Source of the DNA: Coenobita brevimanus
Taxonomy: Eukaryota; Arthropoda; Malacostraca; Decapoda; Coenobitidae
Reading direction: 5' to 3'
Length of the DNA: 64,000 bases
Assembly (NCBI GenBank): GCA_032717465.1
Contig: CM064690.1
Span: forward strand, 25,891,653 to 25,955,652
A program made the translations under genes and the position numbers. Below are positions 38,146 to 50,049 of this stretch, piece by piece. The notes beneath the pieces are model-generated. The model saw only the letters and a list, made by a program, of their open reading frames with translations. It was not told where the DNA came from and did not search any database. Position 1 is the first letter of the stretch. Each line of letters starts with the position of its first letter.

Positions 38146-39215
38146 TACAAAGGCCACACGGATTTTTTTTTTTTTTTTTTTTGGACAAGGATTTATTTAA
38201 TTTTTTGCTAAGGCCACACGGATTTATCTTATTTTTTTTGCTAAGGTCACACGGATTTATTTTATTTTTTTGCTAAGGCCACGTGGATTTATTTAACTTT
38301 TTGCTAAGGCCACACGGATTTATCTATTTATTTTTTGCAAAGGTCATATGGATTTACTTTATTTTTTGCTAGGGCTACATGGATTTATTTTATTTTTTTG
38401 CTAAGGCTACATGGATTTATTTTATTTTTTTGCTAAGGCTACATGGATTTATTTTACTTTTTTTGCTAAGGCTACATGGATTTATTTTATTTTTTTTGCT
38501 AAGGCTACATGGATTTATTTTATTTTTTTGCTAAGGTCACACGGATTTATTTATTTTTTTGCTAAGGTCATATGGATTTATTTTATTTTTTTGCTACGGC
38601 TACATGGATTTATTTCATTTTTTTTGCTAAGGCTACACGGATTTATTTTATTTTTTTGCTAAGGCTACATAGATTTATTTATTTTTTGCAAAGGTCATTT
38701 GGATTTACTTTATTTCTTGCTAGGGCTACACGGATTTATTTGATCATTTTGCTAAGGTCACACGGATTTATTTATTTTTTTGCTAAGGCTACATGGATTT
38801 ATTTTATTATTTTGCTAAGGCTACCTGGATTTATTTTATTTTTTTGCTAAGGTCACACGGATTTATTTTTTTTTTGCTATGGCCACAGGGATTTATTTCA
38901 TTTTTTGGTAAGGTCACATGGATTTATTTTTTTGCTAAGGCTACATGGATTTATTTTATTTTTTTGCTAAGGCCACACGGATTTATCTTATTTTTTTTAC
39001 CAAGGCCACGCGGATTTATTTCACTTTTTGCTAAGGTCACACGGATTTATTTTCTTTTCTTTTTTCTAAGGCCACACGGATTTATTTCTTTATTTTTTCT
39101 AGGGCCACGCGGATTTATTTATCTCTGCTACGGATTAATTTTGTTTTTTGCTACGTATTTATTATCACACGGATTTAAGGATTTATTTTCTTCTCTAAGG
39201 CCACACGGATTTATG
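38146..39215 (+). repeat. About 33-bp AT-rich tandem array, over 1 kb
   Basis: Roughly 32 units around GCTAAGGCCACACGGATTTA plus TTTTATTTTTTT, with GGTCACACGG and GGCTACATGG variants. Produces a false repeated IYFIF reading frame. Confidence 0.95.
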
Positions 39216-39564
39216 CAGCTTCGGGGGAAAGAACTCGGAGTGAAGGGTCAATCCGTTTATACATTTTTTTTCACTATTCTCGCTGCCTCCAGACGATTTT
39301 TATTCATTATTCAAAGTAGATTTCTGGCTATTTAGGGATTAATAATTGCTGCACCTAAATCCCCCTCCCCCCCAATTCTAGCAGCCTCTCTAGAACGTGG
39401 ATATAATAACCTGGAGACAGCAGGGGTTATAGCCATCCCCTCATGTGATGAAGTTCCCAAGTTTAAAAAAAGAATCGTGTGGAAATAATGAGGGGAAAAA
39501 AGTCATCATACTGAATGGGTACGATGGCTTTATGACGTGCAGTTGGCCACACATGCACCTGGGA

Positions 39565-39631
<67 letters not shown>
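39216..39631 (+). other. Mixed sequence with a family A arm and (GT)n
   Basis: Inverse arm CCAGACGATTTTTATTCA at 39289-39306; (GT)n 39568-39632 adjoining the 3' end of the LINE. Confidence 0.7.
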
Positions 39632-39634
<3 letters not shown>

Positions 39635-39821
39635 TTACCTATTTGTATTTACCTATTTGTAGTATACAGGAATTGAGCAATGCTCGTGTTGTCCTGTCTC
39701 CATATCCACATTTATCAAGTCTACCTTTACACACATGAATGTTTTTCTCATGCACCACCTCTTTGTCTAAGTCGTTCCAAATATTTAAGAATATACCTAA
39801 TTGTGATATACACGGAATGTA

Positions 39822-41708
39822 CTATGCTCGTGGGTTTCCGTCGCTGTTTCTCAATAAGTCGAATTTAACTTTAAACTCGTTTATGTTTTTAGACTGGACG
39901 ATCTCTTTGTCCAGGCTATTCCATAAGTCTATACTTCTGTAAGGAAAGCTATATTTCTTGATATCCTTCAAACAGCTTGACTTTTTCAATTTCATTCCAT
40001 GTCCTCTTGTTGCTCTCTTATCCCATACAAACAGATCTTCTTTGTCAATTTTATCTACTCCCACCAAGGTCCTGAACACCGCAATCATGTCTCCCCTCTT
40101 TCTCCTTTCCTCTAACGAAGGCAAATCCAGTTTTTCCAGCCTCTCTCTGTATGACAGGTCTGTCAGACTGGGGACCATCTTGGTTGCTGTTCTTTGTATT
40201 CTCTCAATCTTGTTTATATCTTTCTTTTTGTGTGGGGACCACACTACCGCTGCATATTCTAACCTGGGGCGGATCATGGCCACTATCAATTTTTTCATCA
40301 TTTCCTCATCCATATAATGAAATGCTACTCTTATGTTAGTCAAGAGCTTATAAGTCTCTCCAACTATCTTGTTAATGTGCTTTTCTGGTGACAAACTATC
40401 TTGGACCAGCACTCCCAAATCTTTCTCTTCTCTCCTTTTTGTGATTAATTCATTACCCAAAAAATAATTCAGTGATGGTCTCCTGGTACTTTTACCCATT
40501 TCCAATATTTTACATTTCTTTACATTAAATTTCATTTCCCACGTCCGGCTCCAATTGTGTATCCTATCCAAATCCTCCTGCAGTATTTTACAATCCTCCT
40601 CAACCTCTATCTTCCTCAAGATCTTTACATCATCAGCAAACAGACTCGCATAACTGTTCACTTCATCTACCATATCATTTACGTAAATCAGGAACATTAC
40701 TGGCGCCAACACTGAGCCTTGAGGGACTCCACTTGTTACTTCCCTCCATCCAGACATCTTTTCCTTTATTACTGTCCTCATTTGTCTGTCTCTCAAAAAG
40801 TCTCTCATCCATTCCAGAAGTTTCCCCTTTAGTCCTCCTATATATTCTAGTTTCCACATTAGTCTCTTATGAGGTACCTTGTCAAAGGCCTTCTCTAAGT
40901 CTAAGTACACACAATCCACCCAACCATCTCTCTCCTGTACCACATCAATCGCTCTTGAGTAAAAGCTCAACAAGTTTGAAACACATGACCTTCCACTTCT
41001 GAATCCAAACTGACATTCAGCCAAAATATTCATCTCTTCCAGATATTTTATCCATCTGTCTTTCAGGATTCTCTCACACAATTTTGCGACCATGCTGGTT
41101 AGAGACACTGGTCTATAATTCAGGGGTTCTTCCCTGTTTCCTCCCTTGTAAATTGGTACCACATTTGCCCTCTTCCATTCTTTTGGCACTTTCCCCTCTT
41201 CCAGTGAGCATACAATTAAGCTGTGAATTTTATCCGCCAGTTGTTCTCTCCATTCCTTCAGTACCCAATTAGAAATTCCATCAGGTCCTGGGGCTTTCCT
41301 TACATCTTGAGTTTCCAGTAATTTATACACTTCCTGCACCTCCACTTTTATATCTTTCATCACCGGAACATTTCTAATCACTCCCTCCCCTTCCACAAGC
41401 TCCTTTTCTTTAGTGAAAACTGACTGGAAACGTTTGTTCATTATTTCTGCTTGCATTGCCGCATCATTAAAGACCTCTCCATCTACTTTCAGCTTGGTGA
41501 TTCCTTCCTTTTGTTTCAGTTTGCCATTAACAAATCTATAAAACAGTTTGGGTTCATCCTTGCATTTGTCAATTATACCTTTTTCAAAATTCCTTTCTTC
41601 TTCCCTACGTATTCTTGTGTATTCGTTTCTTGTTCTTTTATATTCTTCCTTTGTTCTGTCGTTACCTCTCTTTCTCCAATTGTTCCACGCCTTATCTCTC
41701 TCTTTTGG
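39822..41708 (-). pseudogene. LINE ORF2, reverse transcriptase part
   Basis: Open from 41708 to a stop at 39822; the longest ATG-started frame begins at 41456 (544 codons). Visible RT motifs, numbered from that ATG: NYRPVSL near 113, GFRSGRS near 149, motif A YLDLEKAFDKVPH near 184-196, motif B SGVPQGSVLAP near 245, and motif C FADD at 273-276 (DNA 40629-40640). A thumb-like region follows with KEDLGVLVQ, and then the C-terminal RPRLEYAAVVWSP and RRKRGDMIAVF patterns common in CR1/Jockey-group elements. Its role in the intact element is target-primed reverse transcription of the LINE RNA in the nucleus. It continues the endonuclease frame upstream; the two are separated by a one-base shift at 41692-41708 in an AAAAGAGAGAGA run, so this is one ORF2 that has been broken. 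The RT core itself has no stop. Confidence 0.9.
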
Positions 41709-42837
41709 CTATCATACACCTTCTATTAAACCACTCCTTTTTCCTGTTTTCTTTCCCTCTTACTCTTGGTACAAATTTTTCCACTCCCAAATTATAGAGG
41801 TCTAGAAAGATATCCCACTTCCTCTGTATCTCTCTTGTTTCTCTGAATTTTCTCCAATCCGCATTTTCAAAAAAGTTTCTCAATCCTGTAAAATTTGCTT
41901 TGCCAAAGTTGTGTCTTCCCTGTCTATGAAGCTCGTCTCTTGGCTCGACGTTTCCTATTAACATCTGGAACTCAATGACCACGTGATCACTTTTTCCCAA
42001 AGGACAGAGATATTCCAATGATTCTATTACATCAGGTTCTTTGGTGAACAGTAAATCTAACCTTGCTGGTGTGTCCTCACCTCGAAACCGTGTCTCTTCT
42101 TTGACCCACTGCGTCATCACATTATTCATTATTATATTTAATAACATAGTACCCCACGAATCCTCGCCGCCTCCCGAGTACCATTCCTCCCAGTTCACCT
42201 CTTTACAATTAAAGTCACCCACCAAAATTATATTATTGCTTTTCTCAATTATTTTTTGCAAGTAGCTAGCCATATCTGACAACATCTCATGGTATTCGTC
42301 ATCCTTCCATGCTCTTGTCTTTGGGGGAACATACACTACCGCCATATCTCTCTTAACATTCTCTCCAGTTTCTAATTTCATATATATCACTTCAGCCCTG
42401 CCTTCTCCCATTTCCACAGTATCTACATTTATGTTGTTCTTCACTGCTATCATCACTCCTCCTCCCTTTTTTCTTTTCTGTCTTTTTCTCCACAGTTTGT
42501 ATTTACCATCTCCCAAATGAACATCAATATCTTCTCTTAATTTGGTCTCTACAAAGCACATGACATCAGGTTCATGTTCTCTCAAGAAATCATTAATTTC
42601 GATCCTTGTCGATATGAAACCATCAACATTAGTATATATCACCTTCAAATTATTTTTGACATTATTAATACCCTCTTCTCTCCTACTCTCTGTCCGTACC
42701 ACTTCCTCAACTTCTGATCTTTCACAACCATCCCCCCTAATTTCCTTCACTTCTATTTCCTTAAATACCATTTCCTTACTTTCATATCCAATACTCTCCA
42801 AAAAAAGTATTACGTTCTTCCTCTGTCCTCTTATCAT
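41692..42837 (-). pseudogene. LINE ORF2, endonuclease part
   Basis: 381 codons. The endonuclease (EEP fold) starts near residue 62 with LKVIYTNVDGF. VETKL near 98 carries the catalytic glutamate, VGDFN near 206 the active-site Asp-Asn pair, and KSDHVVIEF near 288 the terminal Asp-His. In the intact element it nicks the target DNA. The first 50-60 residues overlap the end of the ORF1 frame and may not be native. The frame ends early at 41692 in a GA run, just where the RT frame begins. Confidence 0.88.
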
Positions 42838-43336
42838 TTTTTTCCTTTACTTCTTCCTTTAATGATTTTAAAGCTTCTCTTTCTTCTTCATTCAGATCTT
42901 TTCTTATTATAATATTTTCCATCCCCGCCTCTTTGCTTAATTTCCAGGTCACTTTAAGTATCTCATTTATTACACTTTCTGATGTAAACTTGACTCTCAT
43001 TGGTCTTGTTTCCCCTTTCTTATAAGGCCCTATCCTCCTTACTTCCTCAATTTCTTTTACCCACTTGTTTCCTTCGGGGTCAATCTTGCCTAATATTCCT
43101 CTCACCATGTTCGTGTCTCTCTCGAGTCTTGCGAACCTAACCTTTTCTTCCTCTTCCCTGTTTCCAAATACTATCACACATCTGTTCCTTTCTACAGTTT
43201 CTCTCACTATTTTCTCTTTTTCTTCAGTATTTTCACTACATTTTCTTCCATTTCTTTCTTGTTCATTTCCCTTTCTTCCTGGATGATCTCTCTTAAGCTG
43301 ACCACTTCTTTCTGTTCTTCCTCTACGTGTGCCCAC
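42782..43336 (-). pseudogene. LINE ORF1, C-terminal part (shifted frame)
   Basis: The meaningful part starts near 43240 and reads NRCVIVFGN, then EEVRRIGPYKKGETRPMRVKF, then RKDLNEEEREAL. The order (V-I-V-F-G, R-x-G, R-P-x-x-V-K-F, D-L-x-x-x-E-R) is that of the RNA-binding C-terminal domain found in ORF1 proteins of many LINEs. The frame before about 43240 is out of frame with ORF1. At its end, a run of seven T (about 42800) may hide another one-base shift, because a third frame continues with a basic, tryptophan-containing tail. Confidence 0.75.
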
Positions 43337-43662
43337 TTTGCCTTGTGTTCTTCTAGTACATTACTCACCTTCTCCGTTTTATTAGTACTCTCTTCAAGTT
43401 TCCTCCTCAGTTCAACATTTTCCCGCTTCAAATTCTTAATCTCTTCATTGGCTGTTTCGTTGGACTGGATTAGACTCTGTATGGTGGTTTCCGTATTTCC
43501 TGACACATCCTTTATCACTAGATTCTCTACTTTTTTTTCGAGTTCACTAATCCTCATAATTAATGTTTTCACTAGGTCCATGACATTAGTATTAGCATCA
43601 AATCCTTGAAATTCCATTCCCTCATTGTTTACATTTTCGGCCATCTTTAACGTACCGATCAA
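43207..43662 (-). pseudogene. LINE ORF1, N-terminal coiled-coil part
   Basis: Up to 151 codons; a second ATG at 43644 is an equally good start. Heptad-like segments RISELEKKVENL and IKNLKRENVELRRKLEEST point to a coiled coil, as expected for trimer-forming ORF1 proteins that coat LINE RNA. The frame ends at 43207 in an AAG/AAA-rich stretch, and the next ORF1 domain continues in another frame from about 43240. Confidence 0.75.
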
Positions 43663-43830
43663 GTACCTAAACAGCTGTTACCAATAAGCCACAAACATTC
43701 ATGTATACTATTGCCAACAAATCTTTACATTTTTGGTAGTCTACCAACTTTCATTATTTTAAATTTAAAGAAAGACCCTAGGAGACAGGACAGACAAAAT
43801 TCCTGAAACTACTCAAGGTCAGGAGCGATG

Positions 43831-43979
43831 CCTTGGACGTCCTCTCTCTCCGGCTGTTCGTGTGTGTGTGTGTGTGTGTGTAGAGGTCTACCCATAATTT
43901 CCAACGTTCATGCTTTTTTTTTACTCAAGGAAGAAGGAACCAAAGGCCAGACGCCCGCAAGATTGTCCCCGCCACGAAA

Positions 43980-44010
<31 letters not shown>
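43831..44010 (+). repeat. (GT)n, dispersed repeat copy and (GA)n
   Basis: (GT)n 43860-43880. The repeat shared with 19622-19690 lies at 43924-43985. (GA)n follows at 43981-44018. Confidence 0.8.
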
Positions 44011-44014
<4 letters not shown>

Positions 44015-44655
44015 GTGAGATTTAAGATCCGTTCATTACTTACTCATTTCAGCTAATACTGGACACCTCCCTTCATTCAGGGTCCGTATCACCCACTAAC
44101 AATCGAGTTATTCCAGGGTTGCCAAGTGTACCCAACTGCTACGCCGCTACTACACACTGACGCTGTCCCAGGTTTATGTGCTGCCAACCGTACATCAACA
44201 AATCTGAAGTTGTTGGAAAAAATTAATGTTAAAAATGTAAGCAGAACAAATTTTATATATACACTTCAAGACAATGGTGCGTTCCTTTGCATTTCTCGGT
44301 ATATTGTCACCGTTAATTCCAAAATCGACATTTTTTGTATGTCCGTAGCTAGTAGTCGTAATCTCTGAGCGATATTTTTCATGTTCCAAAAATCCTACGC
44401 TTCCAACTTCTGCTCGTTCAAAGAGATTAAAAATAGCCCCTACGTCACCTGTACATAAGGACCACTGGCGGGATTTTTCGAAGGTGTTCACGATTAAACC
44501 TTCTCGTAACGCAGGTTTTGATTTGCAGGAAGGGGAGAGAGAGAGAGAGAGAGAGAGAGAATGGGAAGCTTCTGTACCCTACTTCCTTCATCCTACAAAA
44601 AATACATAGCACAAGGCCGGATCCAGTACCTTGGAGGACGGGGGGAGAGGGCAGC
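44011..44655 (+). other. Unique-looking sequence, no gene recognised
   Basis: Two overlapping frames of 80 (+) and 98 (-) codons at 44126-44491 have no recognisable domain. (GA)n at 44535-44560. Confidence 0.5.
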
Positions 44656-45035
44656 GTGATTCCTAGCAGGTTGGCAAGTTTAATTATTGACTAGGTTGGC
44701 AAGTTTAATTATTGATACTGACTTATTACCAAATCCCTGAAATTTTAGTAACAAATCCATCAAATTTTATTACCAAATCCCTCATTTTTATTTCCTAAAT
44801 CTCTCAAAGTTTATTATTAAATCTTAACTTTAGTATTTAATCCCTCTATATTTATTATTAAATCCCCTCAAAATTTATTATCAAGTCGCTCAAAACTTAT
44901 TGTTAAATCCCTCAAAATTTATTACGAAATCTAAAAATTTATTACCAAACCTCTCCAATTTTAGTACCAAATACCTCCAATGTTATTATCAAATCCCTCA
45001 AATTTTATTATTAAATGCCCCCCCCCTTTTTAAAA
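44656..45035 (+). repeat. Degenerate AAATCCCTCAAATTTTATTA array
   Basis: About 13 units of roughly 26 bp, 44725-45020, highly diverged. Confidence 0.85.
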
Positions 45036-45252
45036 ATTCTGTGACGGCAATTAAGTACGATACCTACAGTACATATCCAGGTAAATAACGTGGTTCTTCT
45101 ATCATATGAAAAGTATTGTAATCAGTCGAAAAAAAATGAGTGCGTGTCCACCCCCCCATCCATGCCTAAAAATCTCATAGCATTTTCCTTAATGTAACTA
45201 AGATTTTTGGGAGACAGAACGAAAAATATTGAAGACTCTAACATTCTCCTTG

Positions 45253-45468
45253 GGCGGTATTCCTGTGTGGTTAGGAAATTTACTAACACCTGTTCCTCGA
45301 TGGTTTATTTCTGAATCTGCTCCGATATTATATTCTTGTGTGTTATGCAATCTGTGTCTATTTTAAGAGATATAAAGAGCAAAAAACTAAGATATTCAGG
45401 GGTGGTTTGGAAAATAAATCGCTTAGGAAGTGGTGCTAGGGAGCCCACGAGAACACTGGCCCTTGTCC
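45253..45468. repeat. Palindromic dispersed element (family C), full-length copy
   Basis: The left arm has GGTATTCCTGTGTGGTTAGG and TTCCTCGATGGTTTATTTCT; the right arm has AATAAATCGCTTAGGAAGTG, then GTGCTAGGGAGCCCACGAGA. Spacing is about the same as in the 24008 copy. Confidence 0.75.
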
Positions 45469-45591
45469 TTCCTGCAAGTCAAATTCCGAGTTAAGGGAGA
45501 GGATTAGTTGTAGGTTTATTTGTGAATCCGGGACCCGCTTGGCTTGAGTGTGGATTTTTTTTTTCTACCGTAGTAGCTCTAGGTCAAACAA

Positions 45592-45892
45592 AAACTATCC
45601 TCTTTTCGCTCTAACTTGGCCTTGATTCTCGCCCCCTTTTCACTCTAAGTTGGCCCAGATTCTCGTCCCCTTTTCACTCTAACTTGGCCCAGATTTTTGT
45701 TCTCTTTTCACTCCCCCTTTTCACTCTAACTTGGCCCAGATTTTCGTCCTGTTTTTACTCCAACTTGGCCCAGATTTTCGTCCTGTTTTTACTCCAACTT
45801 GGCCCAGATTTTCGTCCCCTTTTCACTCCAACTTGGCCCAGACTTTCGTCCTCTTTTCACTCTAACTTGGCCCTGATTTTCGTCATTTTGCA
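45592..45892 (+). repeat. 36-bp tandem array, family B-related
   Basis: About eight units around CACTCTAACTTGGCCCAGAT plus TTTCGTCCCCTTTT. The unit resembles the stretch before the core in family B copies (CACTCTAACTTGGCTTAATA at about 33390; CACTCTACCTTGGCCTAAAA at about 61437). Confidence 0.85.
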
Positions 45893-46487
45893 ACTTGTTT
45901 CACGTAGCTCCGTGGCAGAAAGACATTTGCTATCGCTCTACGCACTTTCTACTGCAATTTTTCTTTTCTTGTAACTGGCATCATAATCTACTGTCAATCC
46001 ATTCTTACACCTCAGCATTCACGAGGGAGGGATGGGAATTTTTGGCCAAGTCAGAGTAAAAGGAGTATAGTAGTGCTGTACGAGTATTTAGATGACCAAA
46101 CTTCACTCTCTGATACCATTCTAGATAGGATTCAATCTCACAATGTCACTCACTCCATTTATATCAAACTCTTTATACATATCTATCATTCGTTATAGAA
46201 AAAATTATAAGTTTTTTCTAGGGTTATAACAAACTGTATATCAAATCAACATATCTAACAGAAAAAAAATAAAACTAAAAATTGTCAATATCACACTGAA
46301 GAAAAAAATCAACATAAATTTTACATACAATTCAGCTCCCCAAATTTATGAAAATGTTAGGATGTTTTGAGCTAAGGTTTTCTATATATATTTTTTTTTA
46401 ATTTATAGGTAAGAAAAGCTTTAATGCATTGGTGTTGTGAATAAAATAGTCATACCTCAAGATTGCTTGCTGTGTTTATTTATCATG

Positions 46488-46560
<73 letters not shown>

Positions 46561-46645
46561 TCTGAAAAATGAAGAAAATGTTTATTGGTCGTTTTCTTCG
46601 CCCGATTAAAGTTTTTTTTTTTTTGTTATTTAATTTTTCTTGCTT

Positions 46646-46684
<39 letters not shown>

Positions 46685-46690
46685 CAAACA
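45893..46690 (+). other. Mixed AT-rich sequence with (GT)n and (GA)n
   Basis: (GT)n 46491-46559, (GA)n 46650-46681. No gene recognised. Confidence 0.6.
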
Positions 46691-48117
46691 CCCTTTACGT
46701 AAAGTTAACTCCGCCAGTAGCTACTTTCCATATTTTCTCCCAATTTCCGGAGCTTGTCAAAATATATAATACCTGTACTGAGAGCCAAAATGGGATGATC
46801 GAACACTAAAGACAAATATAACCAAAAATTAATGGACAAACGTAATCAATCAAATGGCATTATTTTTTTTTCGAACTTTTCCAAAAATTTATGTATTGTA
46901 TATATTTTTTCGTGCAATGAAGAGGTCAAAGATGCTTACGGTACTGACACAATATTTTCTTTAGTAACTATATTGATTAAAAGACTAAATACAAAAATTT
47001 AATTTCTTATTTTTCGCTTTACTGAACCTTCTAAACTGTTTTAATCCCGCCTTCAAGACTTAACTTTATTCTAATACAGACTTCACCCACTCAAATTACT
47101 ACGACTATTGCTATTACTACTACTACTACTACTTCTACTACAAGTCCTATTTATATCATACTCAACCCGGTTATAACTTTGACTTTTGCCTCACAGACTC
47201 AATTACCACAAACCTGATTTTAAATTTTTACTAAAACTTTCCATCATATTCCAGTTCCATTCCTGTTATTAACCTTCGTATTAACATTAAGATTAAACTT
47301 CAATTAACCATATTTAACAGCAGAATTTACCTTAACAGATTTTACAAAGAATTTCACCTTACATGCTTTATCTGTGACTTGATAATACGATGCGGAGAAG
47401 TGTGTCTGTGGCTGGCCGCTTGGCTTGAGACGCGATCTGAAAAGGAAAGGAAAAAAATGTAAAATGATTAAAACTGAAAAAAAGACCGAAGAAAGTATTA
47501 AAATTATACAGAAGAAAGATAATCAAAAAAACGATGTAAGGAATGATAATTAAAACTAGAAGTGAAAACATGAAATGACCCAAAAAATAATGACAAAAAA
47601 AAAGATTCTGAATATAGTACGGCAGATGAACAACCTCTGAAAATCAATACGACAGTAAACGGAATAAATTGCTGGGAATCAAAACCATCTGAGCAGAGAA
47701 AAATATAACAAAAAACAGTAATAATAAGGTACTGAAAATTGCAAACAAAATCCGATAACTGAAGACAATAATGAAAGCTACCAAATAAAAATAAATAAAT
47801 AAATTCCGTTCTAAATGTGCCACAGGAGAAAATAATAATTATATACTGATGAGGAAAAGGAGCTTAATGAATGTGAAAAATACTACCTAACAACGGAAGA
47901 AAATGACAATGAATGTGGAAATGATGATAAATAACTAGAACAAAAATGACAAATCTTTTTCTTCACCAACCCCCCTGAGGGACCAAATAAACTTCAAGGA
48001 AATTAAAATCATTAAAAAAAATTAATATCACAGTGCAAAGGAGAGCTACGAAAGCCAAAGAGAAAACGAAACAACCCCATCAGCCCAATGACGTTCCTCA
48101 GTTCATTTTTCTTACCA
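46691..48117 (+). other. AT-rich sequence, no gene recognised
   Basis: Long A/T-rich stretch with few repeats: (CTA)n at 47097-47142 only. Open frames are short. Confidence 0.55.
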
Positions 48118-48424
48118 CCAGACAACTTTACTCAGCATCAGTGAGATTTCGAAAAGGGAGGAGAGGGGTTGCTTGTAGCCTTTATTAACCCCTTCACTAC
48201 GATGACGTACTTTTTAAGTTTTTATGACCACCTTCAAAACGACGATATTAAATCTTTATTAGAGAATTTTAGAACTTTAGAACTTTCGGTAACCCCTTTA
48301 GTACGAGGCGACGAATGAAATCACATTAAGATGGCAAAAAATATAACTTCACAAATGGTCCTTGGAGGGAAGGGGTAAAACACCATGAAATATGAACTTT
48401 CCTAAGCTGAATAAAATCGTCTGG
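48118..48424. repeat. Family A foldback arms, widely spaced
   Basis: Inverse arm CCAGACAACTTTACTCAGCA at 48118-48137 with the typical follow-on text (TTTCGAAAAGGGAGG, TTGTAGCCTTTATTAACCCC), and + arm AGCTGAATAAAATCGTCTGG at 48405-48424. The extra distance suggests expansion or nested repeats in the middle. Confidence 0.8.
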
Positions 48425-48599
48425 CAGGAGCAAATAAAATAAATAGAACAAATGAATAAATAAAATAAGTAAATACATAAAAATAAATAAGTACAAAAAT
48501 ATATAAATAAACAAACAGCACTAATACGTCCTTGTGGGGATTATATGAATCGAGATGTATAAGAAAACAGATTGCTGAAGGAGATTTTTCTTTGGAAAT

Positions 48600-49375
48600 A
48601 TATGTGAACGAAATTAAAGACTGCAGAAAAAAAAGTTAATGTTTTCGCTTCCATTAGTTTGGCATGGACGAAAATAAAAATTTGCCTTTAAAAAGTTGGA
48701 TATTTTCGCCTCCATTTTTCCGGCATAAACGATGAAAATGTTTATTGGAAAAAAAAAAAAAAAAAGATGACATTTTCGCTTCCATTATTCTGGTGCAGAC
48801 GACGAAAATAAAAGACTGTCGAAAAAAAAGTTTATATTTTCGCTTCCATTTTTCTGGCACTGACGACGAAAAAAAAAAAAAAGTTTGCAGAAAAAAAAAG
48901 TTGCTATTTTCGCTTCCATTAGCTTGGCATGGACGAAAATAAATGTTTGCCTAAAAAAAAAAAAAAAAGATATTTTCGCTTCCATTATTCTGGCACAGAC
49001 GACGGAAATAAAAGCTGATATTGTCGCTTCCATTATACAGAGATAGACGACGAAAATAAAAGTTTGTTAAAAAAAAAAAAAGTTGATATTTTTGCTTCCA
49101 CTATTTTGACATGGACGAAAATAAAACTTTGCCTTTAAAAAGTTGGATATTTTCACTTCCATTATTCTGGCACTGACAACGAAAATAATAGCTTGTTAAA
49201 AAAAAAAAAAGTTGATATTTTTGCTTCCATTATTTTGGCATGGACGAAAATAAAAGTTTACCGAGAAAGAAAGTGGATATTTTCGCTTCCATTATTTTAG
49301 CACAGACGACGAAAATAATAAAAAACAAAAGGCTGGATATTTTCGCTTCCATTATTCTGGCACAGACGACTCACG
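48600..49375 (+). repeat. About 65-bp tandem array
   Basis: Roughly eleven units containing TATTTTCGCTTCCATTATTC, TGGCACAGACGACGAAAATA and an A-run of variable length. Confidence 0.92.
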
Positions 49376-50040
49376 AACTGATAAGCATAATTAATGGCTC
49401 CTGATTTTAGACCTAAGCTGATTGAACAAAATTAGACTGAATATTAATTAACTTCAATACCTGACTGGAATTTAAATTATCCCTTATTAGCTGGGGAATT
49501 ATTAATATATATATTCTTTTATACTCCGGGTCCATAATTATTTTTCACCTGATAATTAAAACTGTGTATCACCTGTGTTATTAGTTTTGGTTAATTTTTC
49601 TTTTCTTTTTTTTTGGCTTAGTGCTAATTATTTCGGACCTGATAATTTATGCAATAATTATTCAATAGTCCCTTCAGGTGGAAAACTCTCTGAAAATAAA
49701 TATTAGTTTGTAAATAAATAAATATAAATCAGATAAATAAACACATATGCATACAAAATGGACAGACATAAATAAATAAATAAATAAATGAGATAAATAT
49801 GTATATAAATAAATAAATGCATACGATAAGGAATAACTGAATGAGTAAATGATAAATAAATAATGAGGTCATCACTGTGGCAAGGGTTAATGATTTTAAT
49901 TAATGGCTCATTTAACCATCATATAATTAAAATACATACAGTAATTTTATTTATTACGATTTTTTTATTCACGTTTCACTCGTTATTTAAAACTGTAAAA
50001 AAAAAAAAATTGTGATACAGCATTTATAAATAATTTGTAT
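49376..50040 (+). other. AT-rich sequence with (AAATA)n-like runs
   Basis: AATAAATAAATA runs at 49710-49865; no gene recognised. Confidence 0.6.
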
Positions 50041-50049
50041 TAACTGATC

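Larger units (their letters stand above)
39632..43830 (-). mobile_element. Non-LTR retrotransposon (LINE), CR1/Jockey-like, near full length
   Basis: Minus-strand element with ORF1 (coiled coil), then ORF2 with an exonuclease-endonuclease-phosphatase domain and reverse transcriptase. The 3' UTR runs from 39821 down to about 39632 and ends in a short tandem repeat (ACAAATAGGTAAAT twice) followed by (AC)n, as in CR1/L2-type elements whose tails are short repeats rather than poly(A). The 5' end is unclear, probably between 43700 and 43850. About 4.2 kb. Three small frame disruptions suggest an inactive but fairly young copy. Clade placement is by motif impression only. Confidence 0.88.

Noticed and set aside
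38411..39335. Protein with repeated IYFIFFAKATW units
   Set aside because: The frame simply follows the 33-bp AT-rich tandem array.
44126..44491. Overlapping 80- and 98-codon frames on both strands
   Set aside because: No recognisable domain and no splice or homology support.
45684..45974. 96-codon frame with repeated ARFSSCF units
   Set aside because: Follows the 36-bp array at 45592-45892.
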